A stretch of DNA of 36,482 bases from a virus. Location: positions 1-36,482 of the IMG/VR virus record IMGVR_UViG_3300024054_000036, one strand, 5' to 3'. The translations under genes were made by a program, and so were the position numbers. Positions 29,269-36,222 of this stretch are shown here, one piece after another (the stretch's first letter is position 1; each line of letters opens with the position of its first letter). The notes beneath the pieces were generated by a model. That model was not told the DNA's origin. It worked only from the letters and a program-made list of their open reading frames with translations, and did no database searches.

Positions 29269-30828
29269 ATGGCTTTCGACACAAAAGAACAGGAGATTAT
29301 CACTTGGGGCGTCAAGAACGGCAAGACCAAACAAGAGATCACAGACGCACTCGTCCGCTACCGCACCGGGGCAGGCCCGGTAACACAGCAAACAGAACCA
29401 GCAACGCAGACAACCAAGCCTGACTCTCCGGGCTTCGCGGATAATGTGAAGAAAGACTTTGCCGACCGCGTTGACACTGCATCCAATGCTATCGTGTCCA
29501 GCCAACACCCAGTGAGCAAGGTGCTCCAGACCATTGGCGAGGGAGCCGGATTCATCGGCGATGTCACCATGCGCACGCTCGGAGCAGTCACGCCGCAGCC
29601 CGTGAAAGATGCGCTTTCGAGCGCAGCCGGCGCAGTTGCAGACACACAGCTCGTCCAAGACACTGCTTCAGCATATCAGGAGTGGCGACAGAAGCACCCA
29701 GAAGCCGCCGCGAATCTCGAAGCCATCGGCAACATCGCGTCCATTCTGCCTATCGGGAAAGTCGCTAAGACCGGCGCAGACGCAACTGCATCTGTTGCGA
29801 GCAGGATCAAGAGCGCCACTATCCCGAAACTTCCCGATCCACCGTCCGGTGCATTCAAAGCAATCGGCAATATAGCAAGTGATATTGCCCCCAAAGCACC
29901 TGGCCTTCGAGACAAATTCGTTGCTCGCGCTTTCGGCTTGTCACCTACAACCGACATAGCGAACATAAAGAAATCTACCGGCAACGACATCGGTGAGTTT
30001 CTTGCGCGGTACGACCTCATCAAAGACACACCGGACGAGACGCTATCAGCGCTGCAAAAGTTCCACAAAACCAGCTACAACGACGTGCGCGACGCAGTTG
30101 CTCTCGTTGACGACCGTTTCACATTTGCCGAAGTTCCTGAAATGGAAAAAACCATCGACTTCCTCATAAAAGATTTCAAGGGCCGCTCATCGACCGAGTT
30201 CACAGATGCCGCCGAGCGCCTGGCACAAATGAAGAAGCGCGGCGACTTCGATTTGCTCGAAGGCCAGGAAGTGAAAGCCATGTTTGACCGCGTGGAGAGT
30301 ATCTACAAAAAAACCGGTGACGTTCGTGAGGCACTTTTAGCCCAAGACAAGGCGAATGTCGTCACACCGCTTCGCAGGTTTATCGAAGCTCGCGTCAAAG
30401 AGGCCACCGGCATCGACATAAGACCAATCAACAACAACACACAAACTGCCAAGGCAATCTCTGATGCTATAGAGCTTCGCGCAGGCAAATCAGACACTAG
30501 CTCATTCGCATCATTGGGTGACCTTTCAGCCCTCGGATTTGGTTCTGTCCTCAATCCAGCAGGCGGCGTTGCTGCGCTTGGCGTGAAAAAGATATTTGAA
30601 AGCGCTCCCATGCAGCTTCGACTCGCACGTTTCTTCGCAGGCAAAGCAGACGACCTCAACGGCCTTTCAGCCGCAGAATTGAAGTCGATTCAGGAACAAA
30701 TCCGCAAAGAATTGTTCGACGCGATTCAAGATGACAAAGTGATCCAGACAACTCCGGCCACAAAAAGTACAACAGCTAAAACTCCCATAAAGAAAACAGT
30801 ACCACCGAAGGCTGCGAACAGCAAATAG
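29269..30828 (+). CDS. Second large internal/ejection-like protein
   Basis: This 519-residue protein is joined by TAG-CAT-ATG to the previous gene. It begins TKEQEIITWGVKNGKTKQEITDALVRYRTG, a short helix-turn-helix-like unit, then a Thr/Pro linker and long helices; Ala/Gly-rich stretches (PQPVKDALSSAAGAVADTQ, GFGSVLNPAGGVAALGVKKIF) could insert in membranes. The C-terminus is Thr/Lys-rich. Its similarity in layout to the previous gene suggests both form the DNA-ejection conduit. Confidence 0.5.
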   Translation: MAFDTKEQEIITWGVKNGKTKQEITDALVRYRTGAGPVTQQTEPATQTTKPDSPGFADNVKKDFADRVDTASNAIVSSQHPVSKVLQTIGEGAGFIGDVTMRTLGAVTPQPVKDALSSAAGAVADTQLVQDTASAYQEWRQKHPEAAANLEAIGNIASILPIGKVAKTGADATASVASRIKSATIPKLPDPPSGAFKAIGNIASDIAPKAPGLRDKFVARAFGLSPTTDIANIKKSTGNDIGEFLARYDLIKDTPDETLSALQKFHKTSYNDVRDAVALVDDRFTFAEVPEMEKTIDFLIKDFKGRSSTEFTDAAERLAQMKKRGDFDLLEGQEVKAMFDRVESIYKKTGDVREALLAQDKANVVTPLRRFIEARVKEATGIDIRPINNNTQTAKAISDAIELRAGKSDTSSFASLGDLSALGFGSVLNPAGGVAALGVKKIFESAPMQLRLARFFAGKADDLNGLSAAELKSIQEQIRKELFDAIQDDKVIQTTPATKSTTAKTPIKKTVPPKAANSK

Positions 30829-30831
30829 TAT

Positions 30832-31071
30832 ATGGAAGACCGTCTCAACAAGCTCGAACAGATCATCGCCGAGCATATCAACGACCACGCCAAGACCGAT
30901 GCGAAAGTGGACCAGCTTCTCATCTTTGCAGGAAAAGCCCAGCCAGTCGTCGATGCATGGAGCGGCGCGGGTACGCTCGCATCCATCGTTCGTTCGCTGG
31001 CAAGCGTCATTGTCGCAATCGGCGCTGTGTGGATAGGCATACAATGGGTCATCAAGCAGGCGTTACAATGA
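30832..31071 (+). CDS. XhlA-like membrane protein
   Basis: This 79-residue protein starts with a coiled coil (MEDRLNKLEQIIAEHINDHAKTDAKVDQLL), then a turn, and one membrane helix at the end (about residues 54-74, SLASVIVAIGAVWIGIQWVI). This order matches the hemolysin XhlA family of phage lysis accessory proteins. It lies two genes before the lysin. The junction is TAG-TAT-ATG. Confidence 0.65.
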   Translation: MEDRLNKLEQIIAEHINDHAKTDAKVDQLLIFAGKAQPVVDAWSGAGTLASIVRSLASVIVAIGAVWIGIQWVIKQALQ

Positions 31072-31099
31072 TTGCATAGCAGCCAATTCACTGTCCTTT

Positions 31100-31267
31100 A
31101 TGTCGTACGACGTGTGCGAATTATCTGGGAAGAATTGTTACCCGAGCGAACGTGCAGCCAAGAAATATCGCAACATCAACGAACGCGTGCGCAATCGAAA
31201 ATTTCGCGTCTACCGATGCCGCCATTGCCACTCATACCACCTTACCAGCGTACCCTATTTCAAATGA
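31100..31267 (+). CDS. 55-residue zinc-ribbon protein
   Basis: This short protein has CELSGKNCYPSERAAKKYRN and, at the end, VYRCRHCHSYHLTS, the YxCxxCxxxHLTS signature of a known family of tiny phage zinc-ribbon proteins of unknown role. Its TGA lies three bases before the lysin ATG, matching the stop-N3-ATG rule. Confidence 0.65.
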   Translation: MSYDVCELSGKNCYPSERAAKKYRNINERVRNRKFRVYRCRHCHSYHLTSVPYFK

Positions 31268-31270
31268 TAT

Positions 31271-32317
31271 ATGTCCAATGAATATCTGAATGCCGCTCTA
31301 CCCGACACCCGACCGCAGAAAGAGCGCGACCGCGATTACTACACCGCCGAGATCGCCGCCGCTCCCCTCTCAAGGCCGTATCAGAACCCGAAACCGACGA
31401 CGACCGCGGCGACCATCTATTCGCAGGAATACACCGGCTCTTGCGTCCCTCACGGCTTCCTGACGCAACTTGAGTACGAGGGGCTTATTCCGAAAGAAGG
31501 CATCTCGCAACTTCGCGCATATCGGAAGCGGGCAAACTACCCCGCCGCAGGCAGCGGTGCCGTGGACATGTACACGAAGATAAAGAGCGGGCAGAGCATA
31601 TATGCCGACTGCCCCACGCCAATAGGCGTCAACGACTCCTACGCCAATGCCTTGCCGCAAATGCCGGGTACTTCGCTCGTCAAGGACTTCTCCTACTACC
31701 AGTACAAGAATCTCGCGGAAGTCCCCTACGACATCGCCGCAGGAAAAGCCGTCGCGCTGTTCATCTACGCCACGGAAGCGGAATGGGCGCGCGAGTACGT
31801 CGAACCGACCGACGCCGTTTCACTTGAAACCGCCTACATCCGTCATTGTGTCTGCCTCATTCCTACCGGTGACTTCACCGAGAACGGAAAGAAGTGGCTT
31901 GCCGTGCATGACAGTGCAGCGTTCGGTGGCCGACATCTTCGCCACATCAGCGAGGAGTTCCTGTTCAAGCGCGCGTTCTTCGCGTCGAAGGTGCACGCGA
32001 ACGACAAAACACCTACGCCGCCTATCTCATACACACCTCCGAGCGCGCCGTGCTCATTCGGCATGTCAGCGCTTCCCGTCCACAATCTCCAAGCATACCT
32101 AGCCGACAAGGGCTACCTCGACGCAAAGCACGTCACCGGCTACTACGGCGCGATCACCGCGAAGGCGGTGCTCGTCTGGCAGCTCGAACGCTGGGAGGCA
32201 TGGAAAGACAAGGGTGGCGTGAAGCATTTGCTCGACCTCAACGGCCACTACTGGGGCGACGTTTCGATCGCCCTCATCAAAAACGCTCAATCGCCCGCTG
32301 TCGAAGGCGATTCCTAA
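31271..32317 (+). CDS. Endolysin: papain-like peptidase plus peptidoglycan-binding domain
   Basis: In this 348-residue protein, residues about 40-230 form a C1-type cysteine peptidase: the nucleophile Cys58 in EYTGSCVPHGF, the His192 in AYIRHCVCL and the following WLAVHDSAAFGG with the Asn/Asp position at 214. Residues about 264-335 (LQAYLADKGYLD...VTGYYGAITAKAVLVWQLE) are a PG_binding_1 domain. It would cleave wall peptides at lysis. This architecture is unusual among classical phage lysins and resembles proteins of Patescibacteria. The holin follows 14 bases later. Confidence 0.75.
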   Translation: MSNEYLNAALPDTRPQKERDRDYYTAEIAAAPLSRPYQNPKPTTTAATIYSQEYTGSCVPHGFLTQLEYEGLIPKEGISQLRAYRKRANYPAAGSGAVDMYTKIKSGQSIYADCPTPIGVNDSYANALPQMPGTSLVKDFSYYQYKNLAEVPYDIAAGKAVALFIYATEAEWAREYVEPTDAVSLETAYIRHCVCLIPTGDFTENGKKWLAVHDSAAFGGRHLRHISEEFLFKRAFFASKVHANDKTPTPPISYTPPSAPCSFGMSALPVHNLQAYLADKGYLDAKHVTGYYGAITAKAVLVWQLERWEAWKDKGGVKHLLDLNGHYWGDVSIALIKNAQSPAVEGDS

Positions 32318-32331
32318 AGTTCACATCAACT

Positions 32332-32610
32332 ATGGAAACCATCCTAACCATCATCATCGCCAGCGGCATCCTCGGCTTCGCGGCTAACTGGTTCGTGAAT
32401 ATCGCAAAGAAACTGCGCGACATCGCAGAAGTTGAACGCCTCGATCCGCGCATCGTCAACGCTGTCGTGTCGCTCGTGCTCGCGTTCGTCACCATCATCG
32501 CAGGCGGCGATGTCAGCCAGCACGAACTACAGGCCGCTTTCGAGGTGCTCGTGACCGCCGGACTGTCGTTCGGCGTCGCGCACTTCACGCACCGGGCAAA
32601 CAGCATTTAG
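32332..32610 (+). CDS. Holin-like membrane protein
   Basis: The 92-residue protein has three hydrophobic stretches: residues 3-19 (ILTIIIASGILGFAANWF), about 43-58 (VNAVVSLVLAFVTIIAGG) and about 69-83. It lies directly after the lysin and before a terminator. The layout matches small phage holins that release lysin through the membrane. Confirmation is only by position and hydropathy. Confidence 0.75.
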   Translation: METILTIIIASGILGFAANWFVNIAKKLRDIAEVERLDPRIVNAVVSLVLAFVTIIAGGDVSQHELQAAFEVLVTAGLSFGVAHFTHRANSI

Positions 32611-32631
32611 GAGCCACCACGAGCACGAAAC

Positions 32632-32659
32632 AGCCCGGACATCACATCCGGGCTTTTTG
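32632..32659 (+). terminator. Rho-independent terminator ending the late region
   Basis: AGCCCGGA (32632-32639) pairs with TCCGGGCT (32647-32654) followed by TTTTTG. On the minus strand it overlaps the end of the 58-residue gene. Confidence 0.85.
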
Positions 32660-32818
32660 TTCCAGCGGTTTGTCGAGAATCGCAATACGTTCGACCGTCC
32701 GTACTTCCTTTTTTACGCGCTCGGGCAGTATCTTCCCTTCGCGGATCAAGCGATACACCTTCTGCTCGGACACCCCATATTTCTGCGCGTATTTGTACAC
32801 TGGAATAAAATCACTCAT
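32642..32818 (-). CDS. 58-residue MerR/excisionase-like HTH protein
   Basis: A short leftward gene: DFIPVYKYAQKYGVSEQKVYRLIREGKILPERV is the helix-turn-helix and turn of small excisionase/MerR-type DNA-binding proteins. It overlaps the end of the DUF559-like gene by eight bases (ATGAGTGA). It is the last gene of the leftward block. A candidate regulator of the late terminator region or the nuclease gene. Confidence 0.65.
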   Translation of the reverse strand: MSDFIPVYKYAQKYGVSEQKVYRLIREGKILPERVKKEVRTVERIAILDKPLEQKARM

Positions 32819-33278
32819 AGTCAGATTCGATAAATCTTTTAAAGTCCACCGGAAACAATGTCCCTATCTCCCATTGTGCTCTGCGCTCTTTCACTACCTC
32901 GTCAATCAGGAACTTGTAGAACCGCGCTTTTTCCCCGAACACGTCTCTGTCTTTTACGCGGATCGTCACCCAATTCGACGACCCAAGATACCTATCTCGT
33001 ATTCGATCCTTTCGCGCCATCCTGTCATTCTCGTGGCTATCTCCATCGACCTCGATTGCGACCCGTTCATTCAGGAACGCAATATCGATCACGTACCTCT
33101 CACCAACCGGGTGTTGTCGCTGGAAGTCCACACCAAGCCTATAATCGAGCGTTTCGAGCATTTCGATAACACGCTTTTCGTTGCGACCTGCCATCGAATC
33201 TTTCCATGCTTTCTGATGGACTTGTTTCTCGAAAAAGTGCGCTCTTGATAAATCGGATGCATATATATTCTTGTGCAT
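32811..33278 (-). CDS. DUF559/Vsr-like PD-(D/E)xK endonuclease
   Basis: This 155-residue protein carries the core RNEKRVIEMLETLDYRLGVDFQRQHPVGERYVIDIAFLNERVAIEVDGDSH, containing the catalytic Asp (VIDIAF) and Glu-x-Asp (IEVDGDSH) of the DUF559/Vsr-like fold, followed by the NWVTIRVKDRDV strand. Start at 33278 is supported by TATTAT six bases upstream; an internal ATG at residue 29 is possible. Nucleases of this type act in repair or in breaking down host DNA. It is AT-rich at the 5' end relative to the window. Confidence 0.7.
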   Translation of the reverse strand: MHKNIYASDLSRAHFFEKQVHQKAWKDSMAGRNEKRVIEMLETLDYRLGVDFQRQHPVGERYVIDIAFLNERVAIEVDGDSHENDRMARKDRIRDRYLGSSNWVTIRVKDRDVFGEKARFYKFLIDEVVKERRAQWEIGTLFPVDFKRFIESDYE

Positions 33279-33284
33279 AAATAA

Positions 33285-33290
33285 ATAATA
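33285..33290 (-). promoter_or_regulatory. Leaderless-type -10 (TATTAT-N6-ATG), minus strand
   Basis: On the minus strand TATTAT lies exactly six bases before the ATG at 33278, in an AT-rich stretch. Confidence 0.5.
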
Positions 33291-33425
33291 ACTTTTATAG
33301 TTACATTTTCAAAGTTAGTTATCAACAGGCAGAGCAGAACGCCTCGGATATGACATCTGGGACGTTCTTGTCATTTTCGACTCACACGCGCGATTTTCAT
33401 TTTTGCGCATGTTTCAACAAAGCCA

Positions 33426-33656
33426 TTATTTAACAGTCCACGCAAATCCTTCCTTTTTCAATTGCTCGGCTTCCTCGTCCGACAGGAACAAAACCGGCGA
33501 CCCTACATCATCATCCTTACCCTTGTACGAACGGTCTATGCGCGGACAGAGCACCAACTCAAAACCATGTGTCTGCCGGTGTTCATCGTGTACGAGCACA
33601 TACTCGCTCGCTTTGAACCAGAATGCTGCCTCAACGCCGCTGCGATCTATTTGCAT
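33426..33656 (-). CDS. Small hypothetical protein of the replication operon
   Basis: This 76-residue protein reads as a beta-rich domain (FWFKASEYVLVHDEHRQTHGFELVLCPRIDRSYKG) and a short C-terminal helix (LSDEEAEQLKKEGFAWTVK). Its ATG follows the previous stop by four bases. No family is recognised. It ends the leftward operon that starts at 35038; a hairpin-like repeat AGAACG...CGTTCT lies downstream near 33330-33372. Confidence 0.55.
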   Translation of the reverse strand: MQIDRSGVEAAFWFKASEYVLVHDEHRQTHGFELVLCPRIDRSYKGKDDDVGSPVLFLSDEEAEQLKKEGFAWTVK

Positions 33657-33660
33657 ACTT

Positions 33661-33765
33661 TTACATAAACCCCGCTACCACCCATATCACGAACACCACG
33701 AACGACAGCGGAACGCCCACGAGCAAGAACATGAAGATCAGTAATTCCCAAGGGTTCTTTTTCAT
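33661..33765 (-). CDS. 34-residue membrane peptide
   Basis: MKKNPWELLIFMFLLVGVP... is one long hydrophobic helix after a basic start. It begins three bases after the preceding TAG (TAG-GGT-ATG). Tiny membrane peptides in phage operons can affect host membrane processes; the role is unknown. Confidence 0.55.
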   Translation of the reverse strand: MKKNPWELLIFMFLLVGVPLSFVVFVIWVVAGFM

Positions 33766-33768
33766 ACC

Positions 33769-34329
33769 CTACGCAGTCATGTTTCTTTCCACGAACCGAA
33801 GCGCCCACGCGCCAAAAGCAGCTCGCGCTCGGTGCACACCATCGCTGCCTGTATCTGCGTCCTTTTGCTGTATGGCTTTTGATAATTCATCTTTGGTGAA
33901 GAAGCATGTAGGGCTTGCGACGTGGAACGTCGGGTGTGCTACGAAGAATCGTTCCTGCGCCTCGCGCACTTTCGGTATCTCGTCCTCAGACAACGGACGA
34001 CCGCGAAGCGCCTGCGATACCATGTTCATCATCGCCACACTCTGCGCGCGCTCTCTTGGTTGCAGATCGAGCCGACGTTGACGGTATGCTCTAAAATCAC
34101 CGTTCATCCGCTCCAGGTCTTCAATGCCTCGCCTCTTGCGCTCTGCCTGGTTCGGGTCAGATGCATTCGGGATGATTGCCTTGATGGATGCCGCTTCGAC
34201 AAGCATCCCGTCTATGTCAATGCGACCGCGAATACTGTCGCTCTGCCATTTCGCCGCGAGTATCGCTCCCTTGGCATCGCTGATATACGCAGGCTCAATA
34301 TCTCCCTTGAACACTATTTTATACGACAT
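33769..34329 (-). CDS. Hypothetical protein of the replication operon
   Basis: This 186-residue protein is started at the ATG at 34329, which overlaps the end of the initiator gene by 11 bases. The N-terminal third is beta-rich (YKIVFKGDIEPAYISDAKGAILAAKWQS...GRIDIDGMLVEAASIKAIIP), the rest helical with an Arg/Gln-rich centre and a conserved-looking PTCFFTKDELSKAIQQKD. No known domain is recognised. Tight overlap with the replisome-organizer gene suggests it acts with it, perhaps in helicase loading. Confidence 0.55.
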   Translation of the reverse strand: MSYKIVFKGDIEPAYISDAKGAILAAKWQSDSIRGRIDIDGMLVEAASIKAIIPNASDPNQAERKRRGIEDLERMNGDFRAYRQRRLDLQPRERAQSVAMMNMVSQALRGRPLSEDEIPKVREAQERFFVAHPTFHVASPTCFFTKDELSKAIQQKDADTGSDGVHRARAAFGAWALRFVERNMTA

Positions 34330-35038
34330 ACAGATCAACTTTACGCTTGATAATTTCATCTTCCCACTGCCGATGTTTCAAGTACCGCTCCGGGTCTTTT
34401 ACGAACCCGCGTTGCCACTTGTCATCTTCGGCGAGCCGTTCCGGTATGTCTTTCAGTGTCGCAGCGCGATCTTCGGCTGATAGTTTCTTCCACTGCGCGA
34501 ACGCGGCGGCCTTCCCGGCACGCTTGGGATACAGAACCCAGAAGGCATCAAAGTCATCGGGGTATGTCGGCCGTTTCTTCGATGTTGTCCCCTCTCCCCT
34601 CTCACCCTCTGCGCTTTGCGCAGGAGTGTTACTCTCCTTACCTAACCTAACCTTACCTAACCTAACCTCGGGTGCCAACTGGTTGCCATTTGGTTGCCGT
34701 TCTGTATACGAACCATTTTCCTTTACTCTTAGCGATGCTTTTTCATCCAAATATTTTGTCTCATGGTAGCGGTCTTGTCGTATGAGATTGTGGATACGCC
34801 AATGCTTTATGACAACTACCCCATTCTCGAATGCAAGAATGAACCTCTTTACGAGTAGCACTTTCAAATCATCGTCATTGCCGCCAACCATGCGGAGTAT
34901 TTTTTTTGGATTCCCAACAAACCCGTCATCATCTGCCCTCATCGCAAGATGGAAATAGAGCAATTGCGATCCTTGCCCCATATCTAGGAACGCATCGCTA
35001 TCTACTATCTGCGGACTAAACATCCGACGCTGTGCCAT
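34319..35038 (-). CDS. Phage replication initiator / replisome organizer-like
   Basis: The 239-residue protein starts MAQRRMFSPQIVDSDAFLDMGQGSQLLYFHLAMRADDDGFVGNPKKILRMVG, a hallmark N-terminal winged-helix segment of phage replisome organizers that bind the origin. A variable linker follows (LGKVRLGK repeats and Glu/Gly-rich), then a C-terminal domain with DFDAFWVLYPKRAGKAAAFAQWKKL, typical of proteins that recruit helicase. It is the first gene of the leftward operon, preceded by a structured leader with a pseudoknot-like arrangement. Confidence 0.8.
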   Translation of the reverse strand: MAQRRMFSPQIVDSDAFLDMGQGSQLLYFHLAMRADDDGFVGNPKKILRMVGGNDDDLKVLLVKRFILAFENGVVVIKHWRIHNLIRQDRYHETKYLDEKASLRVKENGSYTERQPNGNQLAPEVRLGKVRLGKESNTPAQSAEGERGEGTTSKKRPTYPDDFDAFWVLYPKRAGKAAAFAQWKKLSAEDRAATLKDIPERLAEDDKWQRGFVKDPERYLKHRQWEDEIIKRKVDLYVV

Positions 35039-35040
35039 AC

Positions 35041-35109
35041 CTCAAACGCTATAAAGAGCCGCCGACCGGACAGTAAGCGGCTCGTGATAAAGTTTGAGAT
35101 TGTCCGGTC
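35041..35109 (-). promoter_or_regulatory. Structured leader of the replication operon (alternative stems)
   Basis: Three pairs of complementary segments overlap here. CTCAAAC (35041-35047) pairs with GTTTGAG (35092-35098), GAGCCGC (35056-35062) with GCGGCTC (35077-35083), and GACCGGACA (35064-35072) with TGTCCGGTC (35101-35109). The third pair crosses the first two, so it forms a pseudoknot or an alternative structure. The first pair covers the bases just before the ATG, including GAGG. This is the layout of a translational switch. Confidence 0.55.
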
Positions 35110-35191
35110 TCATTCCGCAAGCATACCACCTGTGAACAACACCTCATCACCTCGACCTGTGGATAGCGCACGATCCGTCAGTACGCCGCGC

Positions 35192-35203
35192 TACCATGCA
35201 AGC
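35192..35203 (+). promoter_or_regulatory. Leaderless-type -10 (TACCAT-N6-ATG)
   Basis: TACCAT at 35192-35197 is followed by six bases and the ATG at 35204. A DnaA-like TGTGGATAG lies at 35158-35166. Confidence 0.45.
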
Positions 35204-35380
35204 ATGGCCCTCATCTACCACGCTGACGGCTCGATAGAACGCTCAAACGACGCCGCGTACTACAGCGACAAGAAACCTGTCATTGTCCGTAAGGCAGACT
35301 GGCGCACCAAGACCGACGAGGAGATAGAAGCAGCACAGCACGACCCCGAGACAGCAGCCGATCGCTGGCACTCATCGTGA
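35204..35380 (+). CDS. Small acidic hypothetical protein
   Basis: This 58-residue protein is started at the ATG at 35204 with a leaderless-type promoter. It reads as a beta hairpin (MALIYHADGSIERSN...KKPVIVRKADW) then an acidic helix (DEEIEAAQHDPETAADRW). It diverges from the replication operon. No family is recognised. Confidence 0.55.
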   Translation: MALIYHADGSIERSNDAAYYSDKKPVIVRKADWRTKTDEEIEAAQHDPETAADRWHSS

Positions 35381-35399
35381 AAGCTGCTCTGCCTCAAAC

Positions 35400-35445
35400 A
35401 TAGGGCTTGGCCTCCGGCTTCGCTCGCTACTCTATCAAGCCCTAT
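35400..35445 (+). repeat. Hairpin downstream of the 58-residue gene
   Basis: ATAGGGCTTG (35400-35409) pairs perfectly with CAAGCCCTAT (35436-35445) around a 26-base loop. It has no T-tract; it is the first of several inverted repeats in the gene-free stretch 35381-35907. Confidence 0.45.
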
Positions 35446-35493
35446 ATCCCTGCCTTTCTGTCAATAGCCCAATGCTAGCACTATCAAGCACTT

Positions 35494-35804
35494 CCGCCAC
35501 TGCCGTCGTAGGCTATCCAGCCCCGACCCAATATGATTCTACGGTCAATACTAAGGAGAGGGTGAACCCAAAAACTAAAAGACATCTCGCTCTGGCCGAG
35601 CGGGGGCGGATCAATCCAACGGACACGTTATTCGCAGAAAACGAACACGCGCCGCTTCGCTCTGCGCGTCCGTTTTGCCTCATAACGTGTCCGTTGTCCT
35701 TTACCGTATATCGGAACTTGTCCGATATACGGGGGCAATGCCGTAGAATCATATTGGGTCGGGGCTGGCTGCGCATCCGCGCACACCCCCTCCGGCAGTG
35801 GCGG
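35494..35804. repeat. Large nested inverted-repeat element, gene-free
   Basis: The 527 bases between 35381 and 35907 hold no credible gene but fold on themselves. A perfect 28-bp stem pairs 35517-35544 with 35741-35768. Outside it 35494-35505 pairs with 35793-35804 (12 of 12). Inside it are a small hairpin at 35588-35602, a perfect 15-bp stem (35617-35631 with 35682-35696) whose interior closes as ACGCGC (35647-35652) with GCGCGT (35664-35669), and a perfect 12-bp hairpin at 35704-35732. The result is a multi-branched structure of about 310 bases, a strong candidate for a structured RNA or DNA element. No terminal duplication or transposase is visible. Confidence 0.7.
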
Positions 35805-35863
35805 TCAGTGTTGACAGTACGGCACTATCGACGCCGCACCTGTCTTTTGCTTGCAAGTAAGCA

Positions 35864-35881
35864 AACATTATATACAATGTT
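35864..35881 (+). promoter_or_regulatory. Palindrome over a TATACAAT promoter-like site
   Basis: AACATT and AATGTT arms flank ATATAC, overlapping a TATACAAT -10-like run upstream of the gene at 35908. It is a plausible operator-promoter for the early genes that run off the right end. Confidence 0.35.
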
Positions 35882-35907
35882 GTCATTACCAATTATCAAT
35901 ACATCGT

Positions 35908-36081
35908 ATGCAATTCCTCGTATTACTCAATCCCGCAACGGCAGTCTGTCACATCCGCATCATTCAGGATGACTTGGAAGCGGAGGCACAAGCCGAAGCC
36001 CTCGCAATGAAGACGGGCGCAACGCTTTCAAATTGCGAGTGGATGGCAGCCACAGACATTGATATTCAATCTTTCGCGTAG
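35908..36081 (+). CDS. Small early hypothetical protein
   Basis: This 57-residue protein is started at the ATG at 35908 (CGTATG context, TATCAAT upstream). An N-terminal hydrophobic strand (MQFLVLLNPATAVCHIRII) is followed by an acidic helix rich in Ala and Glu. No family is recognised. The junction to the next gene is TAG-CGT-ATG. Confidence 0.5.
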   Translation: MQFLVLLNPATAVCHIRIIQDDLEAEAQAEALAMKTGATLSNCEWMAATDIDIQSFA

Positions 36082-36084
36082 CGT

Positions 36085-36219
36085 ATGGACGACTACCAGT
36101 TGCAAGCAGCCCGCGACCTCATCGAGTTCGCCCGCGAAGTCAAATACAACGACGCGCGCTTCTCGCCGAAGGAAGTCAATGCCGCGGCAGACATATTAGA
36201 AGACTATCTCGACAACTAG
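36085..36219 (+). CDS. 44-residue helical protein
   Basis: MDDYQLQAARDLIEFAREVKYNDARFSPKE... is entirely helical and acidic, flanked on both sides by TAG-CRT-ATG junctions, which gives good support for its expression. No function is assigned. Confidence 0.5.
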   Translation: MDDYQLQAARDLIEFAREVKYNDARFSPKEVNAAADILEDYLDN

Positions 36220-36222
36220 CAT

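Noticed and set aside
35472-35972. Plus-strand frame of 166 codons across the inverted-repeat element
   Set aside because: It reads through the perfect palindromic arms, has no domain pattern and no start signal, and runs over the promoter of the gene at 35908.
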